A stretch of DNA of 64,000 bases from Gorillibacterium massiliense. Lineage in GTDB: Bacteria > Bacillota > Bacilli > Paenibacillales > NBRC-103111. Within the stretch, counting starts at the first letter, position 1, and each line of letters starts with the position of its first letter. The stretch lies in the NCBI RefSeq assembly GCF_000455485.1, contig NZ_CBQR020000010.1, positions 22,680-86,679 on the forward strand, written 5' to 3'. Positions 52,790 through 63,040 of this stretch are shown here, piece by piece. The position numbers and the translations under genes were made by a program. Under the pieces are notes generated by a model. The model was given only the letters and a program-made list of their open reading frames with translations. It was not told the DNA's origin and ran no database searches.

Positions 52790-53514
52790 ACGGAAACACC
52801 TCCAAATCGCAGAAAGGCTTGTTCAATATTGGCTGTTCCCGTTTGGGCAAGGAGATCATTCGGAGACCCAACGGCGATGAGCTGCCCTTCCCGGATCATA
52901 CCCAATCTGTGGCAGCGGTCCGCCTCATCCATGACGTGGGTGGTGACGATGATGGTCGTTCCGTTTTGGCTTAGCTTGTCGAGCTCAGCCCAGATGGATT
53001 GCCGCAGAATCGGATCAATGCCGACGGTTGGTTCGTCGAGGATGAGAATGCCCGGCTGATGGATCAACGCCAACGCCAGTGACAACCGGCGTTTCATGCC
53101 GCCGGAATAGGCGGACACTTGCTTGTTGAGGGCGTCTGTCAAATTAACCAACTCCATCGTTTCCTCGATGCGCTGCTTCCTCCTCGCGCCTGACAGGCCG
53201 TACAGGGAAGCGAAGAATTCCAGGTTTTCCTTTGCCGTCAGTTCTTGATAGAGGGCGTCGGATTGGGCCATATAGCCGATCATGTTGAACACTTTCAAAT
53301 TAGGCACTTTCACCCCGCGGACAAAGATTTCTCCCGCCGAAGCCGTCTCGATGCCGGTGATCAGCTTGACCAGCGTCGTTTTTCCCGACCCGGAGGGGCC
53401 AAGAAGCCCGAATATCTCCGCATTCGGAATGTCCAGGTCGATGCCTTGCAGCACTTCTTTTTTACCGAAGCTTTTGCTGACGCCTTTTACGAGGATGGCG
53501 CTTTCGTCGGCCAT
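52786..53514 (-). CDS. ABC transporter ATP-binding protein
   Basis: A 242-aa ATPase: Walker A GPSGSGKTT (about 37-45), Q-loop MAQSDALY, signature SGGMKRRLSLA, Walker B LILDEPTVGID, H-loop VTTHVMDEAD. ATG 53514 has AGGGAG about 9 bp upstream (ATG 53520 alternative). It forms the exporter with the overlapping permease and is first gene of the operon. Confidence 0.93.
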   Translation of the reverse strand: MADESAILVKGVSKSFGKKEVLQGIDLDIPNAEIFGLLGPSGSGKTTLVKLITGIETASAGEIFVRGVKVPNLKVFNMIGYMAQSDALYQELTAKENLEFFASLYGLSGARRKQRIEETMELVNLTDALNKQVSAYSGGMKRRLSLALALIHQPGILILDEPTVGIDPILRQSIWAELDKLSQNGTTIIVTTHVMDEADRCHRLGMIREGQLIAVGSPNDLLAQTGTANIEQAFLRFGGVSV

Positions 53515-53605
53515 TCGCATTCACTCCCTTGTTCACGCTGGGTCACAGAACCCGTTTGGCGTGTTTCGTATAGAAATAGTGTACATGGAAATTTTTGATT
53601 AGTAA

Positions 53606-53619
53606 AGTGAGTACTCACT
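53606..53619 (-). promoter_or_regulatory. TetR-family operator palindrome
   Basis: AGTGAGTACTCACT is a perfect 14-nt palindrome about 90 bp upstream of the ABC operon. It resembles the TGAxTGAxTAxTCAxTCA sites of FadR/AcrR-type regulators and is the obvious binding site for the operon's own TetR protein. Confidence 0.75.
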
Positions 53620-53999
53620 CATTTTTTTAACATATCTCCGTGGTTTACAATCTTTTAAAGGTGTCAAAGATGGAAATATCGGCTCGGCAAGCGGAATTAA
53701 CATAAGGAAACCTCTATCGATGCTTTCCAACGATGAGCGACCGCGTTTCAGCGGTAGGTTTTCTTGGTACAGATTGTTTTAGTGCTTAGGCACTTTAGCA
53801 AATCAAACATTGTGTAACGTTAAAAAAGACCCTTTATAGTCCGAAAATACCGAAGGGGAGTCCCTGCGAAAAAAGTTGGGAGCCGATCCCCAAGAAAATA
53901 GACAATAAACCAAGTTGCTAAAACATAAAAATAAAAATAAAATATAGAAAAATCCGATTTATCTGAACATTCTGTTAAAGTCCGATGGGAGGGATCGCC
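53620..53999. other. Intergenic stretch, no gene seen
   Basis: This 380-bp divergent region holds two weak hairpins (ACCGC-GTTTCA-GCGGT at about 53739; AGTGC-TTAG-GCACT at about 53781) and A+T-rich DNA before the next gene. Frames here on the minus strand are shadows of the following gene. Confidence 0.5.
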
Positions 54000-54596
54000 A
54001 TGAACAAAAGCCATGAAGTGGAATACTGCAACCTGGACTTGCGGTTTGATCGTCGCATGATCCGAAGCTTCATCAAAAATTTGATTCAAGAAGGCTATTC
54101 CCTCTATTGGAATGAAAGCGATCAGCAGTTCATCATCTCTGTACGTACGGGAAGAAAGCTGGTCAAGCTGAAATTCCAACGGGTGGGAGAACGGTTCAAA
54201 ATTGTGGGCAGCTATATTTTGCGGGATGAAAAGCTGGCGGAGATCATGGAGAAGCTTATCAACGATACCCGAGGCCATGCCGTTGTGAAACGTTTCAAAG
54301 ACCGGCAAATCCTCATCGAGAATATTATGTTCGGCGAAATCATCCGCATGGTGGAGATCACCGGCGTGGAGCACAAAATTCTGTTTGAACGGGAGCCGGC
54401 CATAACGGGAGAAGAGATTGCCGCTTCGATGAAATCCAGGCGGATCGACGAACGGATTCCGGTGCTGCGCATGGAATTGGATTACGAGCTGGCTTGCTAC
54501 TTGGAAGCTCTGAAGGCAGGTGATCGCAGCAAATCCGAGGCATGCAGGGAGAAGCTGGAGGAGCTGCGGCAAGAGATGATGACCGTTGAAATGTAA
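54000..54596 (+). CDS. Hypothetical conserved protein (198 aa)
   Basis: An alpha/beta protein. Residues 15-70 (DLRFDRRMIRSFIKNLIQEG, then ESDQQFIISVRTGRKLVKLKF) are strand-rich and the C-terminus is a charged helix. GGGAGGGA lies upstream of ATG 54000. The codon use is host-like and it ends at a good terminator, so it is a real monocistronic gene. I do not recognise the family. Confidence 0.65.
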   Translation: MNKSHEVEYCNLDLRFDRRMIRSFIKNLIQEGYSLYWNESDQQFIISVRTGRKLVKLKFQRVGERFKIVGSYILRDEKLAEIMEKLINDTRGHAVVKRFKDRQILIENIMFGEIIRMVEITGVEHKILFEREPAITGEEIAASMKSRRIDERIPVLRMELDYELACYLEALKAGDRSKSEACREKLEELRQEMMTVEM

Positions 54597-54607
54597 GGTG
54601 TGGTAAG

Positions 54608-54639
54608 CCGTCTTTCCGGATTCGGGGAGACGGTTTTTT
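54608..54639 (+). terminator. Intrinsic terminator
   Basis: CCGTCT (54608-54613) pairs with AGACGG (54628-54633), with an inner TCCG/CGGG pairing, and is followed by six T. Confidence 0.8.
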
Positions 54640-54827
54640 GTTTCCTAAGCATTTATAAGTTTGGCACTATAATAAGCCTTATTCCGCTATGGTAAACGCC
54701 GATCGTCCTGAAAGGACGTCGGTAACCGTTTATCCTTGCGTTCTTTTTCGCATCTGCCGCCGCTCTTATGTATAATAAACGCATGTGTCTGCAACCCGGA
54801 ATGAAGAAAAGAAAAGGATAATCTTAT

Positions 54828-56378
54828 ATGACTACTACCTCTAAACCTTATGTTATAGCAGCGGATTTGGGAACAACCAGCACGAAAACTCTTGTGGTGG
54901 ATGATAAAGGAACGATTTTGGCCTCTCACGCCATCTTGTATCCCATGTATACGCCGACGCCGGATATCGCCGAGCAGGATCCGCAGGAGATTTATCAGGC
55001 GGTGCTCCGGGGTATCAGAGAAGTCATTCGCAAAGCCGGCATACGCGGTGAGGACGTGCTCGCCGTTTCGTTCAGCTCCGCCATGCACAGTCTGATGGCG
55101 GTGGATGAAAAGGGCGAACCGCTGACGCCGCTGATCACCTGGGCGGACAACCGCAGCGCCGCGTATACGGCGCGGCTGAAGAAGGAACCGACGGGCCGGG
55201 AAATCTATCACCGCACCGGCACGCCGGTTCATCCCATGTCGCCCCTGGCGAAGCTCATGTGGATGAGAGACCAGGAACCGGACTTGTTCGCAAAAGCCTA
55301 CAAATTCATCGGCATCAAAGAATTTGTATTTGCGAAGCTGTTTGGCCGGTATGTGGTCGATCATTCCATTGCCAGCGCCACGGGGCTGTTCAATTTGCAC
55401 CAGCTCGATTGGGACGAGCTGGCCCTTGCGACGGCGGGCGTCGACGCCGTCCGCCTGAGCGTGCCGGTGCCGGCGGGCCACGCCGAAACCGGGCTGCCGG
55501 CCGCCCTGGCGGCCGAGATGGGCCTGCCCGCCGACACCCCCTTTGTGGTAGGGGGTGCGGACGGGCCTTTGGCCAATCTCGGCGCAGGGGCGGTGGAGCC
55601 CGGCGTGTGGGCCCTCACCGTCGGCACCAGCGGCGCGGTTCGCGGCATCATCCGCGAGCCGCGGACGGATGCCAAAGGCCGCCTGTTCTGTTACGCCCTG
55701 GCCGACGGCTATTGGACCGTCGGCGGGGCGATCAATAATGGCGGCGTCATGTTCCGCTGGGTCCGGGATACCCTGGCCACCCTCGAGGCGGAGGAGGGCC
55801 GGCGCAAAGGGATGGACCCCTATGATTACTTGACAGAGCTGGCCCATACGGTGCCTCCCGGCTCCGGCGGCTTACTATTTCTCCCCTTCCTGCTGGGCGA
55901 ACGGTCGCCCAATTGGAATGCCAATGCCCGAGGCGTGTTCTTCGGGTTGGCGATGAACCACACGAAGAACCACATGATTCGTGCCGTGATGGAAGGCGTC
56001 GTCTACCGGTTGAATTCTGTCGCCCAAGCCTTGAGCGAAACCATCGGTGCGCCGGAGGAAATCCGCGCTTCCGGCGGCTTCGCCCGTTCTCCTTTGTGGC
56101 GGCAAATGCTGGCCGATGTGTTGGTCAAGACCGTAACGGTCACCGATAGCGTGGAAAGCTCCGCTTTAGGCGCAGCCTATATCGGGTTTTACGCGATGGG
56201 AAGGTTTTCGCGTCTCGAGGATATCCGGGATTGGGTCGTTGCTCGGACGAGCCACCGGGCCAATTCCGAGAACTATCCGATCTATAAGGAATTGACAAAC
56301 ATTTATGCCCGTGTATATGATCAGTTGATCGGAGAATTTGACGCCATTGCCGAATTGCAGCACAGAAGCATGCCATAA
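54828..56378 (+). CDS. gntK: Gluconokinase (FGGY family)
   Basis: A 516-aa sugar kinase: phosphate-binding ADLGTTSTKTLVVD (about residues 11-24), FGGY blocks FSSAMHSLMAVDEKGEPL and LPFLLGERSPNWN, and ASGGFARSPLWRQMLADV. It phosphorylates gluconate to 6-phosphogluconate, the substrate of the next gene. AAAGGA lies upstream of ATG 54828. The stretch 55430-55800 is much more G+C-rich than the rest. No gluconate permease or GntR regulator is in view. Confidence 0.88.
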   Translation: MTTTSKPYVIAADLGTTSTKTLVVDDKGTILASHAILYPMYTPTPDIAEQDPQEIYQAVLRGIREVIRKAGIRGEDVLAVSFSSAMHSLMAVDEKGEPLTPLITWADNRSAAYTARLKKEPTGREIYHRTGTPVHPMSPLAKLMWMRDQEPDLFAKAYKFIGIKEFVFAKLFGRYVVDHSIASATGLFNLHQLDWDELALATAGVDAVRLSVPVPAGHAETGLPAALAAEMGLPADTPFVVGGADGPLANLGAGAVEPGVWALTVGTSGAVRGIIREPRTDAKGRLFCYALADGYWTVGGAINNGGVMFRWVRDTLATLEAEEGRRKGMDPYDYLTELAHTVPPGSGGLLFLPFLLGERSPNWNANARGVFFGLAMNHTKNHMIRAVMEGVVYRLNSVAQALSETIGAPEEIRASGGFARSPLWRQMLADVLVKTVTVTDSVESSALGAAYIGFYAMGRFSRLEDIRDWVVARTSHRANSENYPIYKELTNIYARVYDQLIGEFDAIAELQHRSMP

Positions 56379-56540
56379 CAAGAGGAGACCCGCTAAAAAC
56401 GCACTGACGCTCTTTCAAGCCATCTTTAGCATTTACTTGCGCAGGGCTCGCGTATACCTCCGGCACTTCGGGAATTCTAGTACAGGCAGCAGTTTGTGAA
56501 CCTTGTGCTAGGATCAAGCTGAACGATACTACCCTGAAAT

Positions 56541-56587
56541 AACCTACATCCATGTAGGTTAAGCTTCAGGCGGCTTCGCCGATTTTT
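56541..56587 (+). other. Hairpins between gntK and gnd
   Basis: AACCTACAT/ATGTAGGTT (56541-56560) is a perfect inverted repeat, followed by GGCG-GCTT-CGCC and GATTTTT (56569-56587), a weak terminator. The rest of the 284-bp gap holds no gene. They probably end gntK transcription or attenuate gnd. Confidence 0.5.
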
Positions 56588-56662
56588 CATACATTCGCTG
56601 ATGCTGCGCTTGCGGCATGTATGTCGGATATGAATTGACTAATAACGAAAGGGTGACTCGCA

Positions 56663-58075
<1,413 letters not shown>

Positions 58076-58378
58076 TCAATGGTCGCGTCCGTTGTCACGC
58101 CATAAGCCGAGGGATGCTTCTTTCAACCACAGCTTGAGCTCGGCGGCTTCCTGGCCATAATCCGCATTCCGGCGGATGAGCAGCAAGGCGGCTTCAGCAA
58201 ATCCATGAAAATTCTGCAATAAACGCGGCGGAGAAAGATCCAGGAACCCAGGGTCTTTTTCCGCCACTTTTTTTTTGATGACCTCCAACATCCAGACGAC
58301 ATCATCTCGACAAAGAGGGTAGGCGGAATCGGTGATTTCCTGAAAACGCCGGGCTGGATCGACTTGGGATTCCTTCAT
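58076..58378 (-). CDS. Hypothetical protein (100 aa)
   Basis: A helical protein ending next to gnd on the opposite strand. It has a Cys in AYPLCRDDVVWMLEVIKKKV and a long C-terminal helix. The ribosome binding site is moderate. Family not recognised. Confidence 0.55.
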   Translation of the reverse strand: MKESQVDPARRFQEITDSAYPLCRDDVVWMLEVIKKKVAEKDPGFLDLSPPRLLQNFHGFAEAALLLIRRNADYGQEAAELKLWLKEASLGLWRDNGRDH

Positions 58379-58488
58379 TACAAAACTCTCCTGTCCTCTG
58401 TTTACTAGAGCCTACGGAAGAAAGAAAAGAAATATTCCGCAAACCTGTGCTATGATAGAGCAAAGTTTTGACAACGTGCAAGAAAGCG

Positions 58489-59016
58489 GTGACAGAAGTG
58501 GCAGCTCGCAACATTATTCTCGTCGGTTTTATGGGAACCGGCAAATCGGCGGTAGGCAAGGAATTGGCGGAAACCTACGGCTGGAACTTTATCGATTCCG
58601 ATACGGAGATTGAGAGAACGGAAGGAAGGACCATTCCGGAAATTTTTGCGGAAAAAGGAGAAGCTTATTTCAGGCTTTGCGAGGAAATGGTTTTGCGAAA
58701 GCTGACTACCGGAAACCGGCAAGTGATCTCAACGGGAGGCGGATCGGTGCTTTTAGAGGCGAATCGGGAAGCGATGCTGGAAGGCGGCTTTGTTGTAGAG
58801 CTGCAAGCATCGGTTGAGACCATCGTCAGCCGGGTTGCCCGGGATAGGAATCGACCGCTTTTGCAAGGGGATCCGGTTGAGAGAGTAAACACGCTGATGG
58901 AGGCGCGCAAGAACGCCTACCGGTTCGCTCATTATGCTATCGATACCGATCTAATGAGAGTGGTGGATATTGCTGCTGCTGTCCGCAAGGAATACGAACG
59001 GTTTTCCGCTGAATAG
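58489..59016 (+). CDS. aroK: Shikimate kinase
   Basis: Phosphorylates shikimate at the 3-OH, the substrate step for EPSP synthase encoded next. The P-loop GFMGTGKSAVG, DSDTEIERTEGRTI (substrate Asp), GEAYFRLCEEMV and STGGGSV motifs are present; about 175 aa is normal. The start is uncertain: GTG 58489 is preferred, GTG 58498 and TTG 58468 are alternatives. A TATGAT -10 at about 58450 makes the TTG too close to the transcript start. Confidence 0.92.
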   Translation: MTEVAARNIILVGFMGTGKSAVGKELAETYGWNFIDSDTEIERTEGRTIPEIFAEKGEAYFRLCEEMVLRKLTTGNRQVISTGGGSVLLEANREAMLEGGFVVELQASVETIVSRVARDRNRPLLQGDPVERVNTLMEARKNAYRFAHYAIDTDLMRVVDIAAAVRKEYERFSAE

Positions 59017-59111
59017 ATAGATCACAGAGCTGTCCATAGAGGAAAGTTTTCAACGCTTTAATGCTGTGATACACTACCACTATTATCGGTGAATAAGGAG
59101 AGAAAAGCGGA

Positions 59112-60404
59112 ATGAAAGCAATCGTAAAGCCGGCAACACGGCTCTCAGGGGAAATTCAAGCTCTATCCTCCAAAAATTATACGACCCGTTACCTTCTGGC
59201 AGCTGCGCTGGCGGAAGGAACGAGTACGGTGCTATACCCTGCCCATAGCGAAGATAGCGACGCTATGCGGCGGTGCATACGGGACCTTGGCGCAATCGTG
59301 GAAGAGGATGACGTCCGTATGACCATTACCGGGTTCGGTAATAAGCCCAAAGATGTCAAGGAACTGGATGTGGGTAATGCCGGCGCTGTTTTGCGCTTCC
59401 TTATGTCGGTGGCTGCGTTTTGCCCCGATGTTACGTTCATCAACCGCTACCCGGAATCTCTCGGCAAACGCCCGCACAGCGATTTGATCGCAACCCTCGG
59501 GCAGATGGGCGTGCAAGTCGACCATAACGGAGGGAAGCTGCCCATTACCATCCGCGGCGGCCATCCGGTTGGGGGCAAACTGCAGGTATCGGGCAAGGTC
59601 AGTTCTCAGTTTCTCAGTTCCCTATTGTTTACCGTTCCTCTTCTTGCGGAGGATAGCGAAATTGAGGTGCTGGATGATCTGAAGTCAAAGGTCATCGTTG
59701 GCCAGACTTTGGAGGTACTTGAACAGGCAGGCATCGTGGTGGAGGCCAGTGATGATTTGATGCACTACCGCATCCGCGGCAACCAGCGCTATCTGCCTCA
59801 GGAATATGCAGTGCAAGGCGATTATCCGGGCTCTGCGGCCATCCTTGCCGCCGCTGCTGTGACCGAATCGGACGTCCGCTTGCTGCGGCTTCCCGAGAAC
59901 AGCCGGCAGGGTGAACGAGCGGTTGTCGATGTGCTGAAGAAGATGGGGGTCCCCATTACCCATAAAGACGGCATTGTCCATGTCAAAGGTAACGGCAGAT
60001 TGATCGCTGGAGAATTCGACGGCGACGCCTTTACGGATGCGGTGCTGGCAATGGTTGCTGCTTCCGTCTTCGCAGATGGAACCTCCCGTTTCTATAACGT
60101 GGAGAATTTGCGATTCAAGGAATGCGACCGGATAACGGACTTTGTTCATGAATTGCGCAAAGCCGGCGTCAAAGCGGAGGAGGGCCGCAGCGAGATCACC
60201 ATCCACGGCAGCCCGGAAGGGGTTGAGGGCGGCGTGGAAATTGACGCTCACTTCGACCATCGGGTGATTATGGCCCTTACGGTCGTCGGACTGCGTTCGA
60301 AGCAAGGCCTAACCATCCGCGATGCCCAGCATGTGGCGAAATCCTACCCCGGATATTTTCAACATTTGCTTTCTCTTGGAGCAGAGATTGAATTTTTTGA
60401 GTAA
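59112..60404 (+). CDS. aroA: 3-phosphoshikimate 1-carboxyvinyltransferase (EPSP synthase), divergent type
   Basis: A 430-aa enzyme joining PEP to shikimate-3-phosphate. Recognisable sites include SSKNYTTRYLL (Lys loop), GKRPHSDLI (Arg), SSQFLSSLLFTVPLL, FTDAVLAM (catalytic Asp), LRFKECDRI and DHRVIMAL. The PEP loop reads GNAGAVLRFL, with Ala where the common enzyme has Thr (NAGT). The first loop has SKN rather than SKS. AAGGAGA lies upstream of ATG 59112. It follows aroK. Confidence 0.92.
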   Translation: MKAIVKPATRLSGEIQALSSKNYTTRYLLAAALAEGTSTVLYPAHSEDSDAMRRCIRDLGAIVEEDDVRMTITGFGNKPKDVKELDVGNAGAVLRFLMSVAAFCPDVTFINRYPESLGKRPHSDLIATLGQMGVQVDHNGGKLPITIRGGHPVGGKLQVSGKVSSQFLSSLLFTVPLLAEDSEIEVLDDLKSKVIVGQTLEVLEQAGIVVEASDDLMHYRIRGNQRYLPQEYAVQGDYPGSAAILAAAAVTESDVRLLRLPENSRQGERAVVDVLKKMGVPITHKDGIVHVKGNGRLIAGEFDGDAFTDAVLAMVAASVFADGTSRFYNVENLRFKECDRITDFVHELRKAGVKAEEGRSEITIHGSPEGVEGGVEIDAHFDHRVIMALTVVGLRSKQGLTIRDAQHVAKSYPGYFQHLLSLGAEIEFFE

Positions 60405-60461
60405 AAAACCGATATAACAGGTATGCTGTTTATCAGGCAAATCTAACGAAGAGTGGTACCT

Positions 60462-61292
60462 ATGAAAGTCATATGGAAAACAATAGGGTATATGATGTTG
60501 ATGGTGACGATGGTCGTACTCGTGTTCTCCAGCGGAGCCTTCTCTGTTATGCTCTACGGTAAGATCACCGGGAATGATTGGCGGTTCTTTGCCAATGATT
60601 CAGCCGCTGCGAGTGACGTCGCCTTCGCGGAAAGCTCGGGACCATTGCCGACAGCTCCAATCATTTTGCCTGAACCGACGCCTGTTCCCATCAAAAAAAG
60701 CGTAATGCTAGATGCGCCGCAAATTATGCAGTTACCTGAACTGCCAGTCGGCTGCGAAGTAACTAGTTTAGCCATGCTGCTGCAATATGCGGGGATTCAA
60801 AAGGACAAGATGGCGCTAGCCAAGGAAGTGAAGAAGGATACCACCTCCTTGAAAAAAAACAGCAACGGTGACATCGTCTACTGGGGCAACCCCAATAACG
60901 GTTTTGTCGGCGATATTAATGGCAAAATGAAAGGATTCGGCGTCTATCACGCACCAGTGTTCGAATTACTGGCGAAGTATATTCCATCCGCTGTCGACAT
61001 GACCGGCTCAAGTTTCGACGAAATCGAGCGCAAACTATCCGAGAATACCCCGGTTATCGCCTGGACTACTACTTATTATGGACTTCCCCGCAACTGGGTG
61101 GAGTGGGACACGCCGACAGGCGCTGTCCGGACGACTTTTTCCGAACATGCCATAGTCGTTGTCGGTTATGACGACACCTCCGTTTATGTGAATGATCCGA
61201 GAAAGCCATCTGCCAAGTTTAAGGTAGACAAGAAGACTTTTATCGATACATGGGTGGCCATGGGGCAGCAAGCAATATCTTACACAAAGTGA
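60462..61292 (+). CDS. Membrane-anchored C39-like cysteine peptidase
   Basis: A 276-aa protein with one N-terminal membrane segment (about 8-32: YMMLMVTMVVLVFSSGAF), a Pro-rich linker and a Peptidase_C39_2-like domain. The domain has the nucleophile Cys in ELPVGCEVTSLAMLLQYAG (about 97) and a His in EHAIVVVGYDD, followed by Asn/Asp in VYVNDPR. It probably acts outside the membrane. ATG 60462 is preferred over GTG 60453. It may process a peptide or wall component; partner unknown. Confidence 0.82.
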   Translation: MKVIWKTIGYMMLMVTMVVLVFSSGAFSVMLYGKITGNDWRFFANDSAAASDVAFAESSGPLPTAPIILPEPTPVPIKKSVMLDAPQIMQLPELPVGCEVTSLAMLLQYAGIQKDKMALAKEVKKDTTSLKKNSNGDIVYWGNPNNGFVGDINGKMKGFGVYHAPVFELLAKYIPSAVDMTGSSFDEIERKLSENTPVIAWTTTYYGLPRNWVEWDTPTGAVRTTFSEHAIVVVGYDDTSVYVNDPRKPSAKFKVDKKTFIDTWVAMGQQAISYTK

Positions 61293-61317
61293 ATTCGATT
61301 GAGGGAGGATATGGATT

Positions 61318-61743
61318 ATGTCTTTCGAAAACCCATCAAGGGAGAAGATCAAACTGATCTTGGAACAGACGTCGGTGGTAGCGGTTGTCGGCTTATCGGA
61401 TAGTCCGGATCGCACTTCCCATATGGTGGCTCAGGCGATGCAGGCAAGAGGTTACCGGATCATTCCGGTCAATCCCAATGCTAAGGAAATTTTGGGGGAA
61501 ACGTGTTATCCCTCCCTTTTGGACATTCCCGAACCGGTGGATATCGTCAACGTCTTTCGCAGAAGCGAGCAAGTACTGCCAATTGCGGAACAGGCCGTTC
61601 AAATCAAGGCCAAGGTTCTATGGCTCCAGCAAGGCATCATTAATGAAGAAGCCGCCGAACTGTGCCAGTCAAATGGAATGGAAGTTATTATGGACCGCTG
61701 CATCAAGGTAGAGGATGCCGTAACCAGACCGAACCGATCATAA
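61318..61743 (+). CDS. CoA-binding domain protein (YneT/YccU-like)
   Basis: A 141-aa Rossmann-fold protein: VVAVVGLSDSPDRTSHMVAQAMQARGYRIIPVNP (about 20-53) is the CoA_binding_2 signature, and VLWLQQGIINEEAAE matches the family. These proteins bind CoA, but their role is not established. AGGGAGGA lies 10 bp upstream of ATG 61318. Confidence 0.88.
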   Translation: MSFENPSREKIKLILEQTSVVAVVGLSDSPDRTSHMVAQAMQARGYRIIPVNPNAKEILGETCYPSLLDIPEPVDIVNVFRRSEQVLPIAEQAVQIKAKVLWLQQGIINEEAAELCQSNGMEVIMDRCIKVEDAVTRPNRS

Positions 61744-61763
61744 TAACGGAATAACGGTTTTGA

Positions 61764-61811
61764 AAAAAGTCTCATGAAAGCTCCGGTTTGGAGCTCCATG
61801 AGACTTTTCTT
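61764..61811 (+). terminator. Strong bidirectional terminator
   Basis: AAGTCTCATG pairs with CATGAGACTT around an AGCTCC/GGAGCT hairpin; A-run on the left and TTTTC on the right. Confidence 0.88.
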
Positions 61812-61924
61812 GTTATCCATGCCAGCAGAACCCTTCGATAGATCTGCTCCGCGCCGTTAACAATAGTAGTGGCTTCTCGCGGTATTATCCCGCGGGGGAC
61901 TACCCATCTTAGGAGGATGAAGTC

Positions 61925-62272
61925 ATGAAAAAGCAGCAAAAAGCCTTTCAATCGTCAGGGAATGTGAAGTCCAATTACGGTCAAAACGGGCAAAATCAAA
62001 CCTCCTTTTCTTCAAGCCAAAATCCGCAATCCTTTCATACAGCGGGATATAAAGGGAATAAACCCGGGCATGACGCCAATCTTGGAGACTCCATGAGCCC
62101 AAGCAGCGGCAGCGGCAGCGCGTCCTTCACATCCAGCCAATCGGCAGCATCCGGGGGTAACCAGCAAAAACAAAGCTTCCACACTTCCTCTTATAAAGGA
62201 AATCAGCCGGGGCATGACGATGCTTTACAATCTGACTCAGGCCAACCGTCCCAAGGCGGATTTTCCGGCTGA
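61925..62272 (+). CDS. Ser/Gln/Gly-rich repeat protein, possible spore component
   Basis: A 115-aa low-complexity protein. It carries two copies of a motif: QSFHTAGYKGNKPGHDANL and QSFHTSSYKGNQPGHDDAL (about 38-56 and 79-97). AGGAGGA lies upstream of ATG 61925. Composition and the following CotF-like genes suggest a spore coat or SASP-like role, but it is not a known family to me. Confidence 0.65.
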   Translation: MKKQQKAFQSSGNVKSNYGQNGQNQTSFSSSQNPQSFHTAGYKGNKPGHDANLGDSMSPSSGSGSASFTSSQSAASGGNQQKQSFHTSSYKGNQPGHDDALQSDSGQPSQGGFSG

Positions 62273-62305
62273 ACCGGTAAATATTTCCGTTTGGAGGGAA
62301 TGGAG

Positions 62306-62635
62306 ATGAGACAACCGATGAACCCTAACCAAGCGCAAGGCAATCCAAGCTGGCAAAGTGGGCAGGGACAACAAGGCCAACAGTTCCAGATGGGCCAGCA
62401 AAATCAGGCGCAGATGGGCCAAGCCCAGCAGGCGAATCAAACGACCAACCGCAATTTGATTGCGGAAAAGGAACTGCTGTACTTGCAGGACTTTTTGTCC
62501 TGGGAGCTGCTTGCCATGAAAAAATGCAACGAAGCGGCTCAAGGGGTCATGGATACCAAAATCGCCGGAGTCATCCGGGATATGGGTTCACGACACCAGC
62601 AGCATTATCAGGAGCTGCTTAATCAGCTGCAGTAA
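62306..62635 (+). CDS. CotF-like spore coat protein with Gln-rich N-terminus
   Basis: A 109-aa protein. Residues 1-50 are Gln/Gly/Asn-rich; residues 52-109 (RNLIAEKELLYLQDFLSWELLAMKKCNEAAQ, then HQQHYQELLNQLQ) are the helix pair of CotF/YraD/YraF-type coat proteins. GGAGGG lies 7 bp upstream of ATG 62306. Encoded between two other spore-like genes. Confidence 0.78.
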   Translation: MRQPMNPNQAQGNPSWQSGQGQQGQQFQMGQQNQAQMGQAQQANQTTNRNLIAEKELLYLQDFLSWELLAMKKCNEAAQGVMDTKIAGVIRDMGSRHQQHYQELLNQLQ

Positions 62636-62676
62636 GCCTCATTTTCGGCGTGTAAACGAAATAAGGGGGAGACGAC

Positions 62677-63006
62677 ATGCAGCAAGTGCTGGCAAAACCG
62701 AAACCGCAGGGCGAACCGCAGGTGAAGGGACCGGAAATGAACGACCGGGACCGGATCAACGACGAGCTCAGCACGGTGAAGTCGATGACCCATGGCTTCA
62801 ATACAGGACTTAACGAAATGCAGAACCCCACCCTGCACCGAACGGTTTCCCACATCTTGAATGATCTTCACGAGATGGAGTTTACGCTCTTCAATACCAT
62901 GTTCGATAACGGATGGTATAAAATTAAAACGGCGGACCCTCAAGAAATCCGCAAAACCTACGACCAGTTCAATAAGTACCATTCTCAATTCCCCAACTTC
63001 TCATAA
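62677..63006 (+). CDS. CotF-like spore coat protein
   Basis: A 109-aa protein: Pro/Lys-rich first 20 residues, then the CotF-like helices (NDRDRINDELSTVKSMTHGFNTGLNEMQNPTLH), HILNDLHEMEFTLFNTMFDNGWYKI and a final FNKYHSQFPNFS. AAGGGGGAG lies upstream of ATG 62677. Probably co-transcribed with the preceding coat gene; a terminator follows. Confidence 0.78.
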   Translation: MQQVLAKPKPQGEPQVKGPEMNDRDRINDELSTVKSMTHGFNTGLNEMQNPTLHRTVSHILNDLHEMEFTLFNTMFDNGWYKIKTADPQEIRKTYDQFNKYHSQFPNFS

Positions 63007-63040
63007 TTTGTCAGCAAAAAGGTAAACCTCGCTGACATGA

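Noticed and set aside
53820-54572. 250-aa minus-strand frame
   Set aside because: Shadow of the plus-strand gene at 54000; its His/Phe-rich composition is typical of an antisense frame and it lacks a ribosome binding site.
54687-55847. 386-aa minus-strand frame opposite gntK
   Set aside because: Arg/His/Gly-rich antisense frame caused by the G+C-rich patch; gntK itself has all kinase motifs.
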